Below are positions 49,246-57,481 of a DNA stretch of 64,000 bases, one piece after another; position 1 is the stretch's first letter, and every line of letters begins with the position of its first letter. The position numbers and the translations under genes were made by a program. Location: contig NZ_JACHMP010000001.1 in assembly GCF_014204985.1 (NCBI RefSeq), positions 4,154,001 through 4,218,000 of the forward strand, read 5' to 3'. This DNA is from Streptosporangium becharense. Its GTDB lineage: Bacteria > Actinomycetota > Actinomycetes > Streptosporangiales > Streptosporangiaceae. Under the pieces are notes generated by a model. The model worked only from the letters and a program-made list of their open reading frames with translations, did not search any database and was not told the origin of the DNA.

Positions 49246-51411
49246 TCAGCCTCCCAGGCTCACTGCCAGCCGGTGGGCCAGGCCGGTGTTCCTGCGGTGG
49301 CCGACGCGGTGCACCGCCAGCTCCAGCGCCTCGCGCCGGCCGACGAGCACGACCCACGACCTGGCCCGGGTGACCAGCGTGTACAGCAGTCCGCGGCGCA
49401 GCATCACGCCCCCGGCCTCGGCCACGATCGGCGCCACCACGAACGGGTACTCGCTGCCCTGGGAACGGTGCACGCTGATCGCGTAGGCGTGGGTCAGCTC
49501 GTCCAGCTCGTCGAAGGTGTACTGCGCGACCTCCCCGTCGTCGGTGCGGATCTCGACCAGCCGATCGGGCGGGCTCACCGCGGTGACCGTGGCGGTCTCG
49601 CCGTTGAACACACCCTTGTCGTAGTTGTTGCGGATCGGCATGACGCGGTCGCCCACCCTGAAGACGGCCGGGCCCGACCAGTGCTCGGCCACACCCTCGC
49701 GCGCCGGGTTCAGCCGCTCCTGCAACCTGCGGCCGAGCTCCGCGGTTCCCGTGGCGCCCCTGCGCATCGGGCACAGCACCTGCACCTGGTCGGCGCCGAT
49801 GTTCTGCTTGCGGGGGATGGCCTCCGTCGCCAGGTGCACCACCCGTTCGGCCACCTGGTCCGGGTCGTCGAGCTCCTCGAACCAGAAGCCGCCCCGGCCG
49901 GGCAGCGCGGGCAGCTCGCCGGCCCGGATCCGGTGGGCGGCCCGGACGATCCCGCTGTCCTGAGCCTGCCGGAAGACGTGGGTCAGCCGGACGCGCGGGA
50001 TCTCCCGTACGCGCAACAGGTCGGCCAGCACGTTGCCGGGTCCGATGCTGGGCAACTGGTCGCCGTCGCCGACCAGCAGCAGGTGACCGCCCGCCGGGAT
50101 CGCGGCCGTCAGCCGGGTGGCCAGCTGCAGGTCCAGCATCGACGCCTCGTCCACCACGACCAGGTCGGCCGCCGCGGGGGACCGCTGGAACAGCGTGCCC
50201 TCCTCCTGGTCGGGCTGCTGGGCGAGCATCCGGTGCACGGTCATGGCGGGCAGGCCGGTGAGCTCCGACAGGCGTTTGGCCGCCTTGCCCGTCGGCGCGG
50301 TCAGGGTCACCGTGCCGCCCATCGCCCGCACGGTCTGCGCGATCACCTTCACCGTGTGGCTCTTGCCGCAGCCGGGGCCGCCGGTCAGCACGGAAACGGT
50401 GCTGGTCAGCGCCAGGTTCACCGCTATCCGCTGGTCTTCGTGCAGGCTCTCGTCCTCCGCGAACGCGCGCAGCGGCAGCGTCGAGCGGGCCCGCCACAGC
50501 CGGTCGAGGTTCGCCGTCAGCGCGGCCTCGCGGCTGTGCTGCTCCTTGGCGTACACCACCGTCCGGCCCGGATCGGCCGGCGCCGCCTCCACGACGACCC
50601 GGCGCTCGGCGGTCAGCGCGTCGACCGCCTGGCGGACCAGGTCGTCCTCCTGCTCGACCAGGGCCGCCGCCGCGGCGACGAGGGCGGGCAGCGGAAGGAA
50701 ACAGTGCCCGTCACGGGCGGACGCCACCTCCAGCCGGTCGAGGACCGCCGCCTTGATCCGCTGCGGGCTGTGCTCCGGCACCCCCGAGCGCAGCGCGATC
50801 CGGTCGGCGGTGTGGAAGGCGATGCCCCTGACCTGGCCGATCAACCGGTACGGGTCGGAGGCGAGGACGCCGGGGGAGTCGTTCCCGAACACGTGATAGA
50901 TCTTGGACGCGAGCAGCGGGCTGATCCCGAAGCCCTGCAGGGTGACCATCAGCTCGGCGACCGCCTTCTGCTCCGCCCACGCCTCGACGATCTGCGCCTG
51001 CCGTACGGCACCGATGTTGATCACCTCTGTGAGGCGCTCGGGTTCGGTGTCGATGACCGTGAGAGTCCGCTCGCCGAAGTGGCTGACGATGGCATGGGCG
51101 AGCCGCGGTCCGATGCCGCGGATCAGACCCGAGCCGAGGTACAGCGCGATGGCGCGCACGGTGGAGGGAACCACCCGCTCGCACTTCCCGACCATCAGGC
51201 GGCTGCCGTGACGCGGGTGGTCGTCCCACTCTCCGACGAGCCGCAACGTCTCGCCGGGCTGTGCCCCGGCCAGCGCCCGGCCCGAGGCGACGAAGCCGGG
51301 CAGTCCTTCGGCGCTCATGCGCGCGACGGTGTACTCGTCCTCACGGACGTACACCAGCTGCTCGACGGAGGCCTCCACCTCCGCCGGACCCGGCTGCGCG
51401 AGCACGGTCAC
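49246..51411 (-). CDS. recD2: RecD2-type DNA helicase
   Basis: 721-aa SF1B 5'-3' helicase, not part of RecBCD. N-terminal OB-like domain (to about 90), helix-hairpin-helix-like segments (IRGIGPRLAHAIVSHFG), then the helicase motor with Walker A GGPGCGKS (344-351), Walker B VVVDEASML, motif III LLLVGDGDQLPSIGPG and motif VI LVTRARSWVVL. RecD2 is common in bacteria without RecBC and is linked to repair and replication-fork maintenance. GTG 51411 has a GGGGGG ribosome site. It converges on the methyltransferase across 117 bp of GC-rich palindromes, including CCCCGCCGGCGGGG (49198-49211). Confidence 0.93.
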   Translation of the reverse strand: MTVLAQPGPAEVEASVEQLVYVREDEYTVARMSAEGLPGFVASGRALAGAQPGETLRLVGEWDDHPRHGSRLMVGKCERVVPSTVRAIALYLGSGLIRGIGPRLAHAIVSHFGERTLTVIDTEPERLTEVINIGAVRQAQIVEAWAEQKAVAELMVTLQGFGISPLLASKIYHVFGNDSPGVLASDPYRLIGQVRGIAFHTADRIALRSGVPEHSPQRIKAAVLDRLEVASARDGHCFLPLPALVAAAAALVEQEDDLVRQAVDALTAERRVVVEAAPADPGRTVVYAKEQHSREAALTANLDRLWRARSTLPLRAFAEDESLHEDQRIAVNLALTSTVSVLTGGPGCGKSHTVKVIAQTVRAMGGTVTLTAPTGKAAKRLSELTGLPAMTVHRMLAQQPDQEEGTLFQRSPAAADLVVVDEASMLDLQLATRLTAAIPAGGHLLLVGDGDQLPSIGPGNVLADLLRVREIPRVRLTHVFRQAQDSGIVRAAHRIRAGELPALPGRGGFWFEELDDPDQVAERVVHLATEAIPRKQNIGADQVQVLCPMRRGATGTAELGRRLQERLNPAREGVAEHWSGPAVFRVGDRVMPIRNNYDKGVFNGETATVTAVSPPDRLVEIRTDDGEVAQYTFDELDELTHAYAISVHRSQGSEYPFVVAPIVAEAGGVMLRRGLLYTLVTRARSWVVLVGRREALELAVHRVGHRRNTGLAHRLAVSLGG

Positions 51412-51562
51412 CGTACGCCCCCCGGCATCATGAGCGGCACCTCATCGCAGGACACTAGCGGGCGGTTGCGACAGTTCGCGCCGTGCCGGAGACCCGCCGC
51501 GGGGCCCGGGGTGACATGCCGCCGCACCATCGGGGGAAAGGACTTGACGGCCATCACGGGCG

Positions 51563-51823
51563 ATGGAGACTGATGCGGTGATCAAAACACTGTGCCCCCG
51601 GGATTACAACGAGGCACTCCACGTGGGGCATTTCTTCCGTACCGGCACGCCGGTGGTGATGGACCTCACCGGGCTGCCCGACGGCGAGGCCAGGCAGTTC
51701 GTCGACTTCGCCGCCGGCCTGGTGTTCGGCAGGGGAGGGGACATGAACCGGCTGTCGCCCAAGGTGTTCCTGCTGATGCCTCGCGGCATGGCCGCCCCGT
51801 CGCCGGCCGCCGGCGAGGTGTGA
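51563..51823 (+). CDS. SepF-like protein, short paralogue
   Basis: 86-aa protein with the SepF core (HVGHFFRTGTPVVMDLTG, FVDFAAGLVFGRGGDMNRL, VFLLMP). SepF links FtsZ to the membrane in Gram-positives, but full SepF is about 200 aa with an N-terminal membrane helix; this one lacks that and has a short Pro/Ala end. Streptomyces also carry short SepF paralogues. ATG 51563 is used; GTG 51578 would shorten it. It is isolated from the division cluster. Confidence 0.85.
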   Translation: METDAVIKTLCPRDYNEALHVGHFFRTGTPVVMDLTGLPDGEARQFVDFAAGLVFGRGGDMNRLSPKVFLLMPRGMAAPSPAAGEV

Positions 51824-51871
51824 CGGGAACGGCTCTCACCCTCCTGCGGGCGGTGAACGACCGGCCACCCT

Positions 51872-52810
51872 CTACTGGAAGGCGTGGCGGTAGGACCGGG
51901 GGGTGACGCCGGTGATCCGTTTGAAGCGATCGCGGAAGGCGGTGGGGGAGCCGAACCCGACCTGGGCGGCGATGCGTTCGACGGAGTGCCCGGTGGTCTC
52001 CAGCAGATGCTGGGCCTGACGGATCCTGACACGGTGCAGCCACTGCAGGGGGGTGGTGCCCGTCTGCTCGCGGAAGCGGCGCAGCAGGGTCCGGGGGCTC
52101 ATACGGGCGTGCCGGGCGATCTCGTCGAGGGTGAGGTCGCGGTCGGCGTTGTCCTCCAGCCAGTGCAGCAGGGGTTCCAGGGTGGATCCCCGGGGCACGG
52201 GCGGCTGCCGGTGAACGATGAACTGGGCCTGCCCGCCTTCCCGCTCCAGAGGCACGACGGCCAGGCGCGCGGCGTCGGCGGCGACCACCGACCCGTAGTC
52301 ACGGCGGATCATGTGCAGGCACAGGTCGAGTCCGGCGGCTGCGCCGGCGGAGGTGAGGATCCGGCCGTTGTCGACGTAGAGGACGTCGGCGTCGACCTCG
52401 ACGCGGGGGTACATCCGGGCGAGATCGGGGGCGGCGAACCAGTGGGTGGTGGCGCGGAGCCCGTCGAGCAGCCCGGCCTGGGCCAGGACGAAGGCGCCCG
52501 TGCAGATGGAGGCCACCCGCGTGCCCGCGGCACCCGCGACGCGCAGTGCGTCCAGCACCGGATCGGGCACGGGCTCCAGGGGGGTGGTGGTGCCGGCCAC
52601 GATGACGGTGTCGGCGTCGGCTAGGGCCTCCAAACCCAGGCGAGCCTGCACGGTGAAGAGCCCGGCCTCGACCTGCGGCGTGGGAGCGCAGACGCGCACC
52701 CGGTAGCCGGGACGCTCGCCGGGCAACCGGGTGCGACCGAAGACCTCCAGCGGGGTGGCCAGGTCGAAGGGGATGACGTTGTCCAGGGCGAGGACGGCCA
52801 CGGTGTGCAT
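51872..52810 (-). CDS. GlxA-family AraC-type regulator
   Basis: 312-aa regulator with a DJ-1/PfpI domain (VAVLALDNVIPFDLATPLEV, VASICTGAFVLAQAGLLDG) and a C-terminal AraC HTH (DLTLDEIARHARMSPRTLLR, FGSPTAFRDRFKRITGVTP). The Cys in SICTGA is the position of the DJ-1 nucleophile. Such proteins sense small metabolites; their targets are usually nearby. Divergent from the DUF2269/DUF3817 pair across a 443-bp gap. Confidence 0.9.
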   Translation of the reverse strand: MHTVAVLALDNVIPFDLATPLEVFGRTRLPGERPGYRVRVCAPTPQVEAGLFTVQARLGLEALADADTVIVAGTTTPLEPVPDPVLDALRVAGAAGTRVASICTGAFVLAQAGLLDGLRATTHWFAAPDLARMYPRVEVDADVLYVDNGRILTSAGAAAGLDLCLHMIRRDYGSVVAADAARLAVVPLEREGGQAQFIVHRQPPVPRGSTLEPLLHWLEDNADRDLTLDEIARHARMSPRTLLRRFREQTGTTPLQWLHRVRIRQAQHLLETTGHSVERIAAQVGFGSPTAFRDRFKRITGVTPRSYRHAFQ

Positions 52811-53253
52811 GGCGGCAACCTATGTGATCGGCCGGTTGCCGCCAACAGTGTGACCTGGCCCTGCTCGCCCCGTCCGCATCCCGCTCGGAGCACTTCATCG
52901 CTTCACCGGCGGATGGCGATATTCCGTGGAACTCAGGCGTTAACGCCACTGGTCGATACGGACCCCTGATCATTAGCGTCGTCGTGTACGACCGCGCACC
53001 GCGGGCTCCTCGGCCTCCGCGAACGCGCCATGGACTCCTCGGCTTCCGTGAACGCGCCATGGACTCCTCGATCTACATGAACGCGCCGCGGATTCCTCGA
53101 CCTACGTGAACGGAAAGCACCCATGTCCCCACCGCCGAACGGCCGCACCCCGTCCGAGTTCCGTACCCGGCCACGTTCCGGGTCCGCCGGAGAGCGTTCG
53201 TCCGGGCATGCGCGGCGACGTCCCACGGTGCGCGCGGAGGTCGTGGCGACACC
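52811..53253. repeat. 443-bp gap with four imperfect 29-bp tandem units
   Basis: From about 53003 to 53115 four units with period 29 repeat the pattern CTCCTCG ... GAACGCGCCATGG (CTCCTCG at 53006, 53035, 53064; TTCCTCG at 53093). A 29-bp period is not a multiple of three and copies start out of phase, so no protein is encoded. The unit contains ATG and TGA in several frames. The rest of the gap shows nothing clear. Confidence 0.75.
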
Positions 53254-53907
53254 ATGACGAAGATCCTTCTTTCGCTGCACGTGCTGGTGGCCATCCTGGC
53301 CGTGGGACCGGTCGCGGTGGCCGCCAGCATGTTCCCGCCCGCCCTGCGCCGCGTGCACGCCGCTCCCGGGGACCCGGCCGCTCTCGCCTCCCTGCGGACC
53401 CTGCACCGGGTCTGCCGCGTCTACGCCGGGGTCGGCATCGCCGTCCCGGTCTTCGGCCTCGCCACCGCGAGCAGTCTCGGAGTGCTGGGCGACGCCTGGC
53501 TGATCACATCGATCATGCTGACCGCCGCGGCCGCCGCCGTCCTGGCCTTCGCGGTCCTGCCGCGCCAGGAACGGCTGCTCGCCGCCGCGAGCCCGGCGGA
53601 CGACACCACGGCCCCACACACCGCCGCGGGCCCGGCCGGTGGGACCGCGGCCGACGGGACCTCAGCCGGTGGAAACGCGGAGACGCCCGCCGCCGCGAAT
53701 CCGACCGGCGGCGCCCCGGACATGCTCACCGCCGCGGGCCCGGCCGGTGGGACCTCGGCCGCGCTCTCCGCCGGAGAACAGACCGGAGAGCAGACCGGAG
53801 AGCGGGCCGGAGCCCGGCTGGCCATGTACACCGGCGTCTTCAACCTCCTCTGGGCGGTCGTCACCGTCCTGATGATCGTCCGGCCCGGATCCACCACGGG
53901 AGTCTGA
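53254..53907 (+). CDS. DUF2269 membrane protein with repeat-rich insert
   Basis: 217-aa protein with three N-terminal membrane helices (LHVLVAILAVGPVAVAASMF, YAGVGIAVPVFGLATA, LITSIMLTAAAAAVLAFAVL) and a last helix near the C-terminus (YTGVFNLLWAVVTVLMIV). Between residues about 112 and 180 lies a Gly/Ala/Thr-rich insert with two copies of TAAGPAGGT that is not typical of DUF2269, so it looks like a repeat expansion in a cytosolic loop. Function is unknown. Five bases before the next gene. Confidence 0.8.
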   Translation: MTKILLSLHVLVAILAVGPVAVAASMFPPALRRVHAAPGDPAALASLRTLHRVCRVYAGVGIAVPVFGLATASSLGVLGDAWLITSIMLTAAAAAVLAFAVLPRQERLLAAASPADDTTAPHTAAGPAGGTAADGTSAGGNAETPAAANPTGGAPDMLTAAGPAGGTSAALSAGEQTGEQTGERAGARLAMYTGVFNLLWAVVTVLMIVRPGSTTGV

Positions 53908-53911
53908 CCTC

Positions 53912-54229
53912 GTGCCCCCACATCCGCTCCGGATCGCCGCGCGCGTCGAAGCCGTCACCCTCGTCGTCCTGCTGCTGAACGTGGCCACCGTCCACATCCA
54001 GCAGATCACGTCCCTGATGGGACCCCTGCACGGCTGCGCCTACATCTTCGTCGTCGCCGCCGTCCTCCGTCAGCCGGGGGCGGACGGCGTGGCGAAGGCA
54101 CTCGCCCTCGTCCCCGGTGCGGGCGGTCTCCTGGCCCTGCGCAGGCTCGCCGGTGCCGGGAACGCACCCGCCGTGCCCGCCGGCGGTGCCGGGAACGCAT
54201 CAGCCGCCGGTGTGAGGCCCGCCGACTGA
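53912..54229 (+). CDS. DUF3817-family membrane protein
   Basis: 105-aa protein with two to three helices (VEAVTLVVLLLNVATVHI, GPLHGCAYIFVVAAVL). The DUF3817 pattern (RIAARVEAVTL, GPLHGCAY) is clear; the last 25 residues are low complexity. GTG 53912 lies five bases after the DUF2269 stop, so the two form an operon. Confidence 0.78.
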   Translation: MPPHPLRIAARVEAVTLVVLLLNVATVHIQQITSLMGPLHGCAYIFVVAAVLRQPGADGVAKALALVPGAGGLLALRRLAGAGNAPAVPAGGAGNASAAGVRPAD

Positions 54230-54276
54230 CGTGCTCCTCGTGCCCGGGGGAGTCGCCCGGGAGACGGTGGCACATC

Positions 54277-54307
54277 GAGGGACCCCGAGCGATCCTCGGG
54301 GCCCCTC
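54277..54307 (+). terminator. Hairpin after the DUF2269/DUF3817 pair
   Basis: Arms GAGGGACCCCGAG (54277-54289) and 54295-54307 with one mismatch and the loop CGATC, 48 bp after the stop. Confidence 0.75.
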
Positions 54308-54746
54308 TCCGCGTGAGGGTCCGGTTCCGGGCCAGGCGTGTGGATCTCCTGGGCGATCCCGTACGTCAGGACGCATCCGGAGTGTGTGAGCACCGGCTTC
54401 GGGAACCGGGGCAGCCGCATCTAATTTCATGTAAATCAAGTAGGAAATGTTGACTTCTCTCGTCGGGGATCGTAGGTTCGAGGCATGAGCCAAGGGCTTT
54501 ATCTGAGGCGACGCCCGCACGTGGACTTCGGTCACGTCGCCAGCGCGCAGTGTCGTTGATCGCGGATCGCGGGCACCTGCCCACCCGGTGAGGGCGGGCG
54601 GCTGGAGTCTCGCCGCCTCCGAACCCTCACATTCGTCGCGTGGCCGATGGCGTCCACGCCCCCTCCCGTGAACCGTTCCCACCGGCATGCCTCATCCGCG
54701 GTAAGGCGTCGCGCGAGCATGCCCTTCCTCTCTGAGGACCACTTCC
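54308..54746. other. Gene-free stretch, 439 bp
   Basis: Between the hairpin and the truncated binding-protein gene. An AT-rich segment (about 54420-54470, CATGTAAATCAAGTAGG) probably holds a promoter. The later part is GC-rich with no gene, and no riboswitch fold is evident despite the sulfonate-type context. Confidence 0.5.
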
Positions 54747-55145
54747 GTGATCAGAACCAGACATGCCCTCATCTCCACCGCGCTGTTGACGTCCCCCGTC
54801 GGCTGCGGTTCCGCGGCCGGGCCAGGTGGGGCGGAGGTGACCGAGCTGCGCCACCAGGGAAGCGCCGGCGCCGTCACCTTCCCCGAACCGGCCGAGCATC
54901 TCGGCTACCTCGCACCGCTCAAGCTCAAGTGGGTCGGCAACACCATCTCCGGCCCGCAGGACATCCAATCGGCCGCGACCGGCCAGACCGACTTCGGCGG
55001 CGCTTTCAATGGCGCGATCACCAAGCTCGTCGCGGCCGGTGCCCCGATCAAGGACGTGGTCGGCTACCACGGGCCGGCGCGTCCCGCCTCCCGTTACGCG
55101 CGGTGCGCGGCCGGCGAGCGGTTCGAAGCGGCGGTGGCGTCATGA
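54747..55145 (+). pseudogene. Truncated sulfonate-type ABC substrate-binding protein
   Basis: The first about 110 residues match the N-terminus of SsuA-like binding lipoproteins (Cys lipobox VGCGSA, then EHLGYLAPLKLKWVGNTISG, QSAATGQTDFGGAFNGAI, LVAAGAPIKDVVGY). Then the frame runs into unrelated sequence (PARPASRYARCAAGERFEAA) and stops. About 200 residues of the usual 320 are missing, so the gene is probably broken by deletion. The stop overlaps the ATG of the next gene (ATGA). Permease and ATPase genes are absent. Confidence 0.8.
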
Positions 55146-55666
55146 GCGCCGTCGTGGCACTGGTCGGCAACCCGCGCGAGGGCTCCAGGACGCGGACCGC
55201 TGCCGTGGCGGCGGCCGAAGCGCTCGGGCGGCGGATCGGTCACGACGAGCCGCCCGAGATCGTGGACCTGGCGGCGCTCGGACCGCATCTGCTCACGTCG
55301 CGGCCCTCCTCCAGCGTGGAGGTGGCGCTGGAACTGGTCGCCGGAGCGAGTGTGCTCGTGGTGGCCAGCCCCACCTACAAGGCCACCTACACCGGACTGC
55401 TCAAGGCGTTCCTCGACCGGCTCCCCGGCGGTGCGCTGGCCGGAACCGTGGCGCTGCCGCTGCTGGTCATGGGCGACCCCCGGCACGCCCTGGCCGTCGA
55501 GATCCACCTGCGGCCCGTACTGGTCGAACTGGGCGCTCTCGTGCCCACACCCGGCCTGGCGCTGCTGGAAGCCGAGATCGCCGATCTCGATCCGCCCCTC
55601 GCACGCTGGGCCGGCAAGGTCGCGCCTCAGGTGGTCGCGGCACTCAGACAAGGAGCACGGACATGA
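55142..55666 (+). CDS. NAD(P)H-dependent FMN reductase (SsuE/MsuE-like)
   Basis: 174-aa flavodoxin-fold FMN reductase that supplies FMNH2 to monooxygenases (LVGNPREGSRTRTAAVA, SPTYKATYTGLLKAFLDRL, LPLLVMGDPRHALAV). Its ATG overlaps the stop of the truncated binding-protein gene, and its stop overlaps the next gene, so the three form a unit that looks like the rest of an alkanesulfonate or methanesulfonate cluster. No monooxygenase is present in the window. Confidence 0.86.
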   Translation: MSAVVALVGNPREGSRTRTAAVAAAEALGRRIGHDEPPEIVDLAALGPHLLTSRPSSSVEVALELVAGASVLVVASPTYKATYTGLLKAFLDRLPGGALAGTVALPLLVMGDPRHALAVEIHLRPVLVELGALVPTPGLALLEAEIADLDPPLARWAGKVAPQVVAALRQGART

Positions 55667-56334
55667 CGGAGACCCTGACGAAAGGCGCGGAGACCCTGAC
55701 CGAGGGTACGGCGAAGAACACGGCGCAGATCCCGGCCGGGAACACGGCCGAGATCCTGTCCGGAACTTCGTCCGGAGCTCCGTCGGGAACACGACCCGGA
55801 ACTTCGTCCGGAGCTCCGTCGGGAACACGGCCCGGGGCCCGGCTGGGCCGGTCCGTGGACCGTGAGGCGTTCCGGCGGGCCCTCGCCGTGCACGCCGCGG
55901 GCGTCGTCGTGATCACCGCGCAGCTCGAGGGGGTCCCCGTCGGGCTGACCGCCACCTCGTTCTCCTCGGTCAGCCTGGACCCGCCCCTGGTCTCCTTCTA
56001 CGTGGACCGCTCCTCCACCACCTGGCCCCGGCTGCGCTCGGCCGACCACTTCGCGGTCAACATCCTGGCCAGTGACCAGGCGGAGCTGGCGTCGCGGTTC
56101 GCCCGCAAGGACGTCGACCGGTTCGCCGAACCCACCCGGTGGCGTCCCGGACCGCTCGGGGCGCCGCTGCTGCAGGACGTCTCGGCGCATCTGATCTGCC
56201 TGCCGCACCAGACGGTGGACGTGGGTGACCATATCCTCGTGGTGGGCCTGGTCGCCGAGACGGACGTGCACAGCGCCGGCCGTCCTCTCCTGTACCACCA
56301 GGGTCGCTTCGGCCGGTTCATCGCCCACCCCTGA
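55663..56334 (+). CDS. Flavin reductase domain protein
   Basis: 223-aa protein. The C-terminal 160 residues are a flavin-reductase-like (split-barrel FMN-binding) domain (FRRALAVHAAGVVVITAQL, GLTATSFSSVSLDPPLVSF, ENFAVNIL-like HFAVNIL). The N-terminal 60 residues are low-complexity repeats (TSSGAPSGTRPG twice). Coupled to the FMN reductase by an ATGA overlap. It supplies reduced flavin to a monooxygenase not present here. Confidence 0.86.
   Translation: MTETLTKGAETLTEGTAKNTAQIPAGNTAEILSGTSSGAPSGTRPGTSSGAPSGTRPGARLGRSVDREAFRRALAVHAAGVVVITAQLEGVPVGLTATSFSSVSLDPPLVSFYVDRSSTTWPRLRSADHFAVNILASDQAELASRFARKDVDRFAEPTRWRPGPLGAPLLQDVSAHLICLPHQTVDVGDHILVVGLVAETDVHSAGRPLLYHQGRFGRFIAHP
55762..55833. repeat. 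36-bp tandem repeat inside the flavin reductase gene
   Basis: Two adjacent 36-bp copies (55762-55797, 55798-55833; one mismatch) starting GGAACTTCGTCCGGAGC encode two GTSSGAPSGTRP units. In frame, it lengthens the N-terminal linker. Confidence 0.9.
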
Positions 56335-56484
56335 CCGGGTGTGCCGGCCGCCGGGTCGCGGGTCTCCGGCCGGCCGGCGCGCACCGCTCCGCAGGTGGTC
56401 ATGCCGTGCGGGCGCCGCCGGGACGACGGAAAGCACCGGTCGGGTCAGGCGTGCCGGGTGCGTGGTCCGGCACGCCTTCCGCGG

Positions 56485-57087
56485 TCAGCTCCAGGTGGCG
56501 CGACTGAGCACGCTGGGCAGTGCCTTGGTGTTCCACATGTCAACCACCAGGATCTTCGAGGCGGGCAGGAACCATTCCCGCCAGGTGAAGTTGATCTTCT
56601 TCAAGCTGCCCTGGGCCTCGCAGAAGGCGGGCCAGGTGATGTGGTGCGCCTTGTGGCCGGGCCCGACCTGCCGCAGTCCTCTGAAGGAGGCCTTCCTGCT
56701 GAAATTCGTGGAAGTGCTGTTCCTGAAGGGGCATCCCGGCTGGGCGTATCCGGGAATGTAGGGAAACTCTCCGTCGTAATCCCACTGGGCGATGTTCTTG
56801 GGACCGATCAACCAGAACCCTCTGCAGGGTTCGACGACGGACGAGGGGTCGGTGCACGGGCTGCCGGTCACCACCTGGATCGTGTCCCCGAAATGGTGCG
56901 CTTTCCACGTGGGCGGGATCCGCAGGTTCATCCCTCGAAAGGAGAGGATCCTGGTGCCCGTCGTGGACGCGGCCTCCGAGTCCGACGAGATCCCGGCCAC
57001 CGGCACCCCCGCGGCGGCCGAGGCGGTGGCGGGAGCGGTCAGGACGGCGGCGGACAACACGGCCGGCAGAAAAGATCGTTTTCGCAC
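56485..57087 (-). CDS. Secreted protein, unknown function
   Basis: 200-aa protein with a clear signal peptide (MRKRSFLPAVLSAAVLTAPA, cleavage near ASA-AAG). The mature part contains four cysteines that could form two disulfides (SPCTD, EPCRG, PGCPF, AFCEAQ) and many aromatics (FWLIGPKNIAQWDYDGEFPY). No family recognised. GTG 57087 as start; monocistronic, convergent with the flavin-reductase cluster and divergent from the P450-COX operon. Confidence 0.72.
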   Translation of the reverse strand: MRKRSFLPAVLSAAVLTAPATASAAAGVPVAGISSDSEAASTTGTRILSFRGMNLRIPPTWKAHHFGDTIQVVTGSPCTDPSSVVEPCRGFWLIGPKNIAQWDYDGEFPYIPGYAQPGCPFRNSTSTNFSRKASFRGLRQVGPGHKAHHITWPAFCEAQGSLKKINFTWREWFLPASKILVVDMWNTKALPSVLSRATWS

Positions 57088-57481
57088 GTCCCGGAAGCTA
57101 CCGGCCCTTACTTGAAGATCACTTGTGGTCGGTTGATCCGAACTTGGGCGGGCACCGGACAGCTGTGGTGCCGGTTGTGCCGGCCCTCACCGAGCGTCGG
57201 CATCGCCACCCACCACACGTTCGGCGAGCGGTCCCGCTGCGATCGGTGAGGGCATGCGGCTCCTCGTCCACGAGGGCATACGGCCCCTCATCCAAGGGCC
57301 GTGCCCCGATCCCCGGCGGTGGCGTCGAAGTGACGAATCCATCACTCAAAGCAGTCAATAGACTCCATACGGTAGCCATGAAGAGGTAATGTGCCCGGCA
57401 CCCGGGCCGTCGCCGTGCCACGCGGCGATCCCCGTTCACCACGCTTCGTTCACCACGCTTCCCGACGGAAGGGGCCACGGC
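57088..57481. other. Gene-free divergent region, 394 bp
   Basis: Between the secreted-protein gene and the P450-COX operon. It contains GGCACC ... GGTGCC (57151-57156, 57167-57172) as a small stem and two 24-bp imperfect copies (GAGGGCATGCGGCTCCTCG at 57248, similar at 57272). The segment near 57340-57390 is AT-richer and may hold the operon promoter. GGAAGGGG precedes the P450 ATG. Confidence 0.5.

Noticed and set aside
54455..54530. tRNA suggested by GGTTCGA at 54475
   Set aside because: Flanking bases cannot form the T-arm stem and no acceptor stem is present.
54308..54746. SAM-type riboswitch upstream of the sulfonate-type cluster
   Set aside because: No conserved SAM core or pairing pattern could be recognised.
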